Shown: positions 26,451 through 40,000 of the stretch, one piece after another
Numbering within the stretch: position 1 is the first letter of the stretch
Layout: each line of letters starts with the position of its first letter
The notes under the pieces: generated by a model
The model's input: the letters and a program-made list of their open reading frames with translations, nothing else
Database searches by the model: none
What the model was told of the DNA's origin: nothing
From: Botryococcus braunii
Lineage: Eukaryota; Chlorophyta; Trebouxiophyceae
Direction: 5' to 3'
DNA length: 40,000 bases
NCBI GenBank assembly: GCA_002005505.1
Contig: KV908500.1
Coordinates: 2,501 to 42,500 of the forward strand
Translations under genes and position numbers: made by a program

Positions 26451-29400
26451 GATCAACAGCTAGCTGGTATTGAAGCGGCAGCGGAACGACTCGGAGACCA
26501 TTGTTTGCTACAAATGAGGAACTGGCGTGCCAGCAGCCAGTCAGATGCTCCCGGCTGTGTGAGAGAGTGGGGCACAGCACAATCGCGACCCGGGCCCGGG
26601 CGAGAAGGGTCGTCACAAACATTACGTATACGGTATGTGCGATACAAGGGTCTGGACAGCCAGGCTCGAGTTACTTTGCTACAGACAAAATCCATTAAAA
26701 AGCGCTGCATCGAAATCTGGAACAAAGGCGCAGTAGTCAACATTAAGCCAGCGGGGACAGCTGGGGCAGTGGCTGTATCGAGAAGTGTAAAAGGTTATGG
26801 GCAGTGGCGTATCCTGTAAGCAAGCAGACAGGTCGTAAGTTCGTGCCTCTCCAGCTACAGTCCTCGACGACTGTCTGCTCTTTAGACACATGCAACTGCA
26901 TGAACAAGACTGGCATCCTTATGTGCCCAGTATCTTTCCAAACTAGTTGCTCGACTATGCGGTGATTGCAGCTCTAATAGTCCTTTCATACTAACGTGTA
27001 ATCTAGATCAGATTGTACCTCCTGTTCGAAATCGTCCACAACCTAACGTGTCTTAAGGTACCTTATGTTCTCAATGGACCCATATCCTAATAGTGCACAC
27101 CTGAAGATCACTTAAAGCACAAGGCATTCAATAATAATGTTCAGAACTCAACAAGAAGACGTTTCTGAAGGGGGGCTGTACAGCTGACATGGCGGAGGGA
27201 CGGAAGCAAGATAGGACCAGGCCTGTCCTGGGACAGAAGGGAAGTGGCCTTAGTGATCCCCAAAACCCCCTGGGGCAATAGGAGATATTAGGGTTTTATT
27301 AGATATTAGGGCTTTCTTCTTTCGTTCTACGCCAACCGGTAATTGCAGAGCCTGCGTGACTGCCACCATCATGCATCAATGGGACAATTCTGTCCAACTA
27401 TTGAATCAAGCGATACAGGGTCGTTGCGATTCACAGTCTAGTTGGGAGTGCGCCAATGGGCGCACTAGTACTGCATTAGAACTGATATTCCAGATGTTTC
27501 AAAGGTTGATGTGTATCTGCGTGCCTCTGGGATGGTATGTTGTACTTTGGGATGCACTGAGTAATAGTACTGCAGTCCTGGCGTTGAAATGTCACGGGGG
27601 ACGGGTTGGAGTTCTACTAATACTAAACAAATGGAAGGAATATATTAACAATAATCCACCCCCCCCCCCGGGAACCAAAAGGTAGGGGGGGTCGTGCTTA
27701 TTGCGGTGGTGACAATTGCTCATATTAGTGCGGCCACTGAGCTGGAATTTCTATGTTAACCCCGTCCAATATGTCAACCCTCGTGTACCTGCATCCGTAC
27801 CGGGTTTTCATCCCGGCAAAGGAGATGAGAAGAAGTGGAGGGGAAGGGCGGGTCCCGTATACACCCCAAAAGTGCTATTAACCAACGTACATGTACACCC
27901 AGAAATATCCCCAAAGAGTACTGTCAACCAGTCTACAACTGCCACTGGTGTACCACACGACGCAGGTGGTGTCCAGCACTTTTTTCCGGTGCTGTCCAAC
28001 ACTTTTGGTGTGTAGCAGTCGTGGCGTTGATTCCTTCGGCGGCACGCTCAGCGAACCATCTCGGATCCGTCCACCTATAATTCAGGATATTGCCAATATG
28101 AGGTCGGGTTTCCCCGCTTTTTTTCCGTGACTCCGTCGCTTTTTGTCGTTTCTCGTCTCAGGTTGAGCCCCGGATGAAAATATCTGAACAGCGCCCAAGA
28201 TAAGATGCCACTCCAGCGACTCCAGCACTACAGACTGCGCAAAGCAGTAGTGCACAGCTTGTTCTTTTTATGTTAATTCCATGATATGGGCCTAAATGAT
28301 ACTGGGCTCTGCACCCTCTACAAACGCAAAACAGTTCTGCTCGTGCGGATCGAACTCATCCTTGCCTTCGTAACACCACACTAAACCATATAAAGGGGAT
28401 TGAACTAATATTGTATGTTTTGGTTATCTGAATTGTGTATGTTTGGATCCCCAACACCTACGGACTAGTTGAATAACGTAATGTAGGGGAGATGCATGTG
28501 CCCCGACTTTCTTACTTACATACGTGATTTGTATGACGCGAAACTAATTCATTTCACATGATTGAAATTTTACTTTAATGGGTTAAAATAGCTTTGAAGA
28601 TGAAGGCGTTGGGTCAAATCGGTGTGTGGGTTGATGGGTGTTCCATGTCGTCGTGAACATGAATGTGCACCCGGAGAACGCTATTGATACAGTGGAGGTT
28701 TGGAACCAAATCATTTCGGTACTTTCTGGGGTCCAGAGATATGTCAGAACTTTTGACCGAGCCGGGCTGTCCCCGGGCGTTCCACTGCATATCAGTACTT
28801 TAATTTGGCGCTAATGATTGCACACACCGAAAGTGGCAGCTATAAAAAACCTTTTTTCCGCGGTATATATTGAATACGATTGCAAATATACAAGTATTTG
28901 GAATTCTCTATCTGCTACGGTGGGGCACATGAACCTCAACTTTTGGGCCTTGTAAGTCTGCCGTTGAGTATTCGCCTGAGATAGTATCAGTGATACGGCA
29001 TTGAGACCGAGAGCTGCTCAAATGTCATCGTGCTTCGCCGGTCACGTCCAGCCTCATCAAAACGGCAAGGGTTCGAACCAACCAACATGTACGCCCCTGA
29101 AGCGTTCGATCTAACTGTTACCATAGTTTTACATCAGCCTTGGCGTATGAGTTGCATGTATAAGATGCAAATGTTTAAAAAGTCACTTGGTTACGAACTT
29201 TTGGGATACCGCTGTGTCAAGTGTGCATTATTGATCTGATGGGAGGGAAGTCTGAGAGTAAACAGACCACTGTAGGGATCAGAGTTCTAAAAGATGATTG
29301 ACATTCAGCACATGAAAGTGCTTCACTGTTTATCGGCTTTGCAGCTTGTGAATACATTGCCACAACAACAGACACTTTTACAGTCAGCGTTTATTTCAAA

Positions 29401-31350
29401 ACTATCTCAGCTTCCAAGCACTTCCGCAGCATTTCTTGCTTGAGTACTCACAACGCAACAGCAAACCTATCTATCCCAGGGGCAGCTTTGAGTGGAGGAG
29501 TCTGTTGCCAGTATACACTCTGGCGCTCCCCGTAAAGTAGCATTCTAAATGAAACCAACTCTGTTACAATGGATTTTTCCAGAGGGTCTAGTTCACCAAT
29601 GATCTAAGATACAGTGAGGCTCTATCCAAAGGAGCCTCAATTATTCATGGGGTTCAAACAGGTTGCCTCGCCATGCAATAGTTTGCCTCCCCATGCAATC
29701 ACGCTGCGAGCTAGCTTTCCTCCTAGCTTGCCTCCACCAGACGGTTGTAAATGCCACCTGCTCGGACAGTTTGGGAGTCATTGGGTAGCTGCAAGCACAC
29801 TGTTGTCCCTTCCAGACACCCTGTAAGTGCAGGTGGTATACTTCCTGGCTGGATAAACACTCGCTTCTACACGGGAATATACAACTTCTGCACTTATGGC
29901 CATTTGGATGTCGACGTGACTATTCAGGCATCGGGGGCCTCAGACTGATCTATTTCACTTTTCCTTTAAATACATGTCTACAGATAAGTCTGTCGTGAAA
30001 GATGACAGTCCTGCCTTTAAGAAGACGCTCACACAATGATTATGTACACTTGCGGGTTCGACAACAGTGCCCCAAAAAATGGGCCGGCCCCCGTAAACAG
30101 TGCCTCACGGCAGGCACCACCAGGCGCATCTCCGCCTATACAAAAAAACATAAAATTCTCTCATGTGCCCTTGCACCCTTCTGTACAAAATCTGCAAAAC
30201 GCAATCTACAAGACACGTCTCCGTGTGTCGCACTCGTCACAGTAATTCCTACTTCAGCGATGCAGACCGCTTTCATGAACACCGACTCCACTTCCGCGGC
30301 GAATGTGCCGTTGGCAGTCACTTCTTCGAGGCATCTGCAAGTGACAAATCGACCATCAAGTGTGACTAACTACGATAGTCACGCTTGATGTTCTCTCTGA
30401 TAAAAAGAACAGCAAAGGGATCCCCCCTCCCCCCTCCCCCTTCCCCGGGGGTCCTACATGAAGTTCAATGGTGCTAAAGATGTCCTTGCAAAAAAAGCCT
30501 TTGCTGGCTTTAGAATTGGCTTCCCAGGAGCCTTTGCTGGCTTTACATTATTGCAACGCATCAAATCAGAACCAAGCGGCACAGCCATAGCCTGCATGCC
30601 CCCTCACACAGGCCCGGGCATGGCCCGCCTGGCTTCAGTTGCAGGCCCGCCTGTAATGGCTTGGCCGGCGTGGCTTCATTAAACCCCGTCCTGTTCGAAG
30701 ATCTCTCACTTTGATTGTGGGTGTCCCCCACCGATCCCCATCCAGGGGATCAGAATCGGCCCCATGTGGGGGACCGGCCCCATCGTGGGGCCCAGCGGCT
30801 CTGCAGCCGTCTCCGGGTCCTTAAGCAGTCAGCCCAATTACCAGGAAACAATCATGCGGATGATGTTTGTTGGAATTCCCTGAAATAGCCCACAGGAATG
30901 AACTTAGAAATCCACTGGTGCAAGAGGACCCTATTTCCCATGTGGCTTCAAATTGCATAGGGGCATGTCATTCAATTGAAGGCTGCAGCTGGATGCACAG
31001 ACTTTCCCATTGGTAGCGAAAAACATTGCGGATAAATAAAAAGGCAGGGGGTCAGCGGCGGGACGCTGGAGGGCTGAACTGAATCTGATTGGCACCTCCA
31101 AAAAGGGTCCAGTTTTTCTAACGCAAGCACCGCAAAAAGGGTGGATGGACCTTAGATGCAAAGTGGCCAATAGCAACATCAGACACTCAAACAGCACCAA
31201 TGGCTGCAACATCAATTTGGACAGCATGCCTCCTCCTCATCCTCACATGTACACATGTATCCCCCAAAACCTCGCATATCCTAACATCACTGTCCAGTAC
31301 TGGAACATTCCAAGGCCTTGTTTGCATAAACGTGTCATGTAAAACAAAAA
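26451..31350. other. Long interval with no recognised gene
   Basis: Composition is mixed and open frames are short. Minor features include inverted arms at 27861-27876 / 27999-28014 (acaccccaaaagtgct with aacacttttggtgtgt) that could end a 150-bp MITE. A direct repeat of gcctttgctggcttta lies at about 30498-30545. A possible polypurine tract at 27168-27177 (gaaggggggc) precedes tgtacagc. No coding region is supported. Confidence 0.45.
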
Positions 31351-31354
31351 CAGC

Positions 31355-31357
<3 letters not shown>

Positions 31358-31427
<70 letters not shown>

Positions 31428-31540
31428 ATACACAGACACACCACACGCACATACGAACACAAACGTACGCACGCAGGCGTGCGCATGCACACGCACACAT
31501 ACACAGAACACCCCCCCACACACACATACACACCCCCCCC

Positions 31541-31606
<66 letters not shown>

Positions 31607-31613
31607 CACACAC
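31358..31613. repeat. (CA)n microsatellites with a variant core
   Basis: Two (CA)n blocks (about 31358-31421 and 31544-31613) flank a CACA-rich, imperfect centre with C runs (31510-31545). Confidence 0.9.
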
Positions 31614-32068
31614 AAACTCAGGGGTTGGGAAATCGTGTTTGGTGCCCAGCACATAGCAGTGCCTTTGTGCATGGAATGCCAGCAAAGGCAGACGAAAACA
31701 AGGAATCAGCAAAAAAAGCACGGAACGTTGAAGCTCGCTAAACAAAACTGAAGGGCTCTTTGTTGACCAGGTTCCTTACCGAACAGCATTTGGGATACTT
31801 ACGCTGCTCTTGTTAAAAAGCGTTACAGACCTGAAGGACCACTTCAAACAGAAATTGGGGCGGAGGGGAGGGGGGGTGGGGTGTGGAGTGGGTGGTGGAG
31901 TGATCCAGAATGAGGCGAGTGAGGTTGCAGAGACGAAGCAATCAATGCGAACGGAGTCGAGAGAGTGGTGTCGACAATTGCAACATGGAGTGGTCAATTT
32001 GAAACTCGACCTTTACAGAAGTGATGGATGCAAATAAGGAAGCTTTACCTTAGCAGCAACAGATGCCT

Positions 32069-32356
32069 CTAAGCTGCGTCGACCACAAATGTGATCAGCA
32101 GAAAAAAGACTATTCGGAATAGCATGTTCGACAAAAACGCCTCATCAGTAGCTGCATATCGAATGCCCAAATATTGGCAAACTGCATCCCCAGTTCCAAC
32201 ATTTAGCTGGCAGTACTGTTGAGATTGCAGTACAACATCAGGAGTAGCAGCAGTAAAGAATGGGAAGACGAGCAAGGAAAAGAGGACCAGTAGTACTGGT
32301 AAAAAGTACCAGCAGTATTGATCCGCATCACCTCCTGTACTTGTACTAGTGCCCAT
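32069..32356 (-). CDS. Hypothetical small membrane protein, 95 aa
   Basis: Begins MGTSTSTGGDADQYCWYF and ends FVVDAA. It has two hydrophobic segments, about residues 15-37 (FLPVLLVLFSLLVFPFF) and 79-93 (FRIVFFLLITFVV), flanking a short hydrophilic loop with two Cys. No family is recognised. The Met may not be the true start: a possible acceptor (caactag|AA) lies 2 bases upstream and is in phase with the donor of the signal-peptide-like ORF at 32700-32763. The two could form one gene, or this may be the tail of the fibronectin-type gene to the right. Confidence 0.35.
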   Translation of the reverse strand: MGTSTSTGGDADQYCWYFLPVLLVLFSLLVFPFFTAATPDVVLQSQQYCQLNVGTGDAVCQYLGIRYAATDEAFLSNMLFRIVFFLLITFVVDAA

Positions 32357-32499
32357 TTCTAGTTGTCACATTCCGTTCGCAAGTCTACAAGAGTACTTGG
32401 AATCAACACTACGACCAAACCAGCATTCTCACATTTACATTGCATTTGACTAGCATAATTGGAAGTGTATTGCGATCGAAAGGTTGTACTTTAAGGACA

Positions 32500-32610
32500 C
32501 AGGGATCGAAGTAGTGTAATTCAAAATACATTGCCACTCAAGTACAGTACTCAGAAGTATATTGCCCCTCAATTAAAGTACTCCGAAGTACATTGGGATT
32601 GAACAAGAAA
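32500..32610. repeat. Degenerate tandem repeat of about 31 bp
   Basis: Three to four copies around acattgccactcaagtacag / tattgcccctcaattaaagt, overlapping the 3' part of the small secreted ORF. Confidence 0.55.
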
Positions 32611-32763
32611 TCTCGGGGGGGTTAGTGCAATTGAACTAGACAACTTGGCAGTACATTCCAATGGAGATACATCAGAGTATCGGACAGCCGAGCTTGTACC
32701 GAACAAAAGAGCAGTGACACAGCACCCCAGGATAAGTGTGCAAGGTCTGACTCTCTTCGCCAT
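32569..32763 (-). CDS. Hypothetical secreted ORF with signal peptide
   Basis: 64 codons starting MAKRVRPCTLILGCCVTALL, a good signal peptide (basic n-region, hydrophobic core, likely cleavage after GTSSA). The remainder has no recognisable domain and runs into a degenerate repeat of about 31 bp (gtacttyrattgaggggcaa-like on the minus strand). It may be only a first exon, spliced after codon 21 at ttcg|gtacaag. A short hairpin (32789-32815) lies just upstream. Confidence 0.3.
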   Translation of the reverse strand: MAKRVRPCTLILGCCVTALLFGTSSAVRYSDVSPLECTAKLSSSIALTPPRFLVQSQCTSEYFN

Positions 32764-32788
32764 CGAACATGTGGGAAAATGCGCCTAG

Positions 32789-32815
32789 GATAGACGGCAT
32801 GCAGTGCCGTCTATC
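32789..32815. repeat. 11-bp stem hairpin
   Basis: gatagacggca pairs with tgccgtctatc across a 5-base loop. It lies 26 bp upstream of the minus-strand signal-peptide ORF. Confidence 0.8.
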
Positions 32816-32819
32816 TTAC

Positions 32820-33326
32820 TTTCCTGCTATTGCAATGTGAATCTGCATTCATTGCATGGAAGGCCTGTCTCTATTGCAATATGTATCTGCATCTGTCACA
32901 CAGAAAGCCTGTCTCTGCTGCAGTGTAAATCTGCATCTGTTGCAATGTAGGCATGTCTGTCTTGCAGTGTGAACCTGCATCTGTTGCATACTGGACCTGT
33001 GCCTATTGTGAAATGAACCTGTCACTACTGCAAAGTGGTCCTGCCTTTATTGTCAACTGAACTTGACTCTATTGAAAATAGTGAGAGTATGTCTATTGTG
33101 AAGTGACCCTGTCTCTGTTTGAAAGCGGAATTCCCTCAGTTTCATAGTGAGCCTATCCCAGTTGAGAAGTGAGCCTCTCTTTACTGCAAAGTGGACCTGT
33201 CTCTATTCCAAGTGAACATCTCTCTACTGCAACGAGGACCTGTTGCTATTGTGAAGTGAAGCTGTCCCATTGCAAAGCAAATTTGCCTCTGTTCCAAAGT
33301 GAACCTGTCTCTATTGCTACATGGAC

Positions 33327-33330
<4 letters not shown>
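32820..33330. repeat. Degenerate minisatellite of 22-bp period
   Basis: About 22 units of cctgtctctattgcaaagtgaa with variable decay. The clearest units are between 33180 and 33320, where spacing is 21-22 bp. The left part shows an expanded related unit (gcatctgttgcaatgtrr). Confidence 0.8.
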
Positions 33331-39015
<5,685 letters not shown>

Positions 39016-39019
39016 CTGC

Positions 39020-39310
39020 GATATTCAAAGTGAAGGAGTGAACGAGTGAAAGATTCCCAAGCAATCCCTAAACCATTGGAGGCAATTTTTTCAGCATGTG
39101 GTATGCGGGTTGGTTCCCCACTACCATATCTAAAATGGCAAAGTATGTCCAATCCCCATACAATGTGTCATAAACGTAATCCACAGCGATGTTTTGAAAT
39201 TGAAGTAAACCCAATCAAGAATCATGTGTCATACAGTGCTGCTTCCCCACGGTACTCAAGTGAACAGTGAAGCACACCCAATCCATGAACCATGTGGCAT
39301 ATATATTGGT
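39020..39310. repeat. Degenerate tandem repeat of about 75 bp
   Basis: Recurring blocks of the form ttcccca.y.tac..aa.tg.a.agt followed by a.cccaatc and catgtggcata / catgtgtcata, in about four diverged copies. It abuts the acceptor of the FN3-type exon at 39015 and makes open frames there unreliable. Confidence 0.55.
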
Positions 39311-39461
39311 ACGCGAAAGCCAGGGGCCAAGGGCCATATTCTTAACACGCCAGGTCAGTATGCTAGCGCTTTTTTACCACGCACCACGCCCTGTTGCAGC
39401 TTTGTTCCCAAGAAGGAGGCATACGCAAATGCGGAGTAGGTAGTAGTGCAAGTAACGTTAC

Positions 39462-39840
39462 AGCTAGTGGTGTCACGCTGTGTTCAACCAGCAGCGCTAC
39501 GCTGCCTACAACCAGCAGCGCTACGCTGTGTACAGCCACTAGCGTTATGCTGTGTACATGTACACTGTACACTGTACAGCCACTAGCGTTATGCTGTGAA
39601 TAGCCACTAGTACTATGCTGTGTACAGCCACTAGCGTTATGGTGTGTACAGCCAGTAGCGTTCTGGTGTGTACAGCCAGTAGCGTTCTGGTGTGTACGGC
39701 CAGTAGCGTTCTGGTGTGTACAGTCAGTAGCGTTCTGGTGTGTACAGCCAGTAGCGTTCTGGTGTGTACGGCCAGCAGCAGTCTGCTATGTAGGGCCAGT
39801 ACTGTTATGTTCTACGGAGCCAATAGCGTTAGAGCCAGTA
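39462..39840. repeat. 24-bp tandem repeat
   Basis: About 15 units of ccagtagcgttctggtgtgtacag, most regular at 39648-39775. The period is a multiple of three, so one plus-strand frame stays open as an 8-residue repeat (VCTASSVL). No flanking coding evidence supports translation. Confidence 0.9.
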
Positions 39841-39842
39841 GT

Positions 39843-40000
39843 CTTGAACCCAATAGCTTTATAAAAGTGTAGGGCTACTGGCCAATTAACAGCCTTTCAA
39901 ACCCAGGAGCCTTACCATTAGTGATCTTGCACCCAATATCTTTATAAATGTGTAGGGCTACTGGCCAATTAACAGCCTCTCAAACCCAGGAGCCTTACCA
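39843..40000. repeat. 83-bp-period direct repeat running off the window end
   Basis: 75-bp copies at 39843-39917 and 39926-40000 (ctttataaa.gtgtagggct then actggccaattaacagcc) differ at four or five positions. The array probably continues past the right edge. Confidence 0.9.

Noticed and set aside
27168..27360. Polypurine tract followed by tgtacagc as the start of an LTR
   Set aside because: No matching second LTR, primer binding site or retroelement ORF was found nearby.
30458..30682. Plus-strand frame with repeated AFAGF words
   Set aside because: It derives from a short direct DNA repeat and matches no known family.

Overview
This window looks like nuclear DNA of a photosynthetic eukaryote, most likely a streptophyte (charophyte alga or early land plant). 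The evidence is two plastid-type housekeeping genes, each with an apparent transit peptide and plant-like homology. Both are split by GT-AG introns of about 0.3-1.3 kb, and the intergenic DNA is very rich in microsatellites. Chara-like is a guess; the sequence does not fix the genus. No operons, prokaryotic signals, rRNA, tRNA or CRISPR were recognised.

Layout. (1) 285-2967, minus: the 5' end of a plastid-type elongation factor G, in four exons; the gene runs off the left edge. (2) 4214-10903, plus: a complete seven-exon plastid DnaJ (type I Hsp40), 459 aa, with J domain, four CxxCxGxG zinc repeats and C-terminal domain. These two genes diverge from a shared interval of about 1.25 kb and both serve plastid protein production and folding. 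(3) 15235-21910, minus: a complete five-exon gene for a predicted 1039-aa secreted protein. It has a signal peptide, a novel N-terminal region, a MACPF/perforin-like region, a WSC domain and a cysteine-rich C-terminus. This is the most unusual gene here. (4) about 33.3-39.0 kb, minus: scattered exons of a fibronectin type III protein, joined by phase-1 introns, incomplete at both ends. (5) 32.0-32.8 kb, minus: small membrane and secreted ORFs of unknown status. (6) 26.05-26.45 kb, minus: a degenerate non-LTR retrotransposon fragment.

The rest is repeat-rich. Compound microsatellites always place (TC)n 5' of (TG)n or (CA)n on the pyrimidine strand, and most lie in introns. One contains a 104-base uninterrupted C run. 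There are minisatellites with periods of about 19, 20, 22, 24, 59, 83 and 95 bp, a dispersed 0.7-kb repeat present twice (13.92-14.64 and 35.94-36.62 kb), a 375-bp foldback element, several perfect palindromes of 22-34 bp and two hairpins resembling miRNA precursors. From about 22 to 31 kb I see no convincing host gene.

Exon models were built by hand from protein-family resemblance, GT/AG sites and codon-phase agreement. No search was run, so family names rest on recognised motifs.
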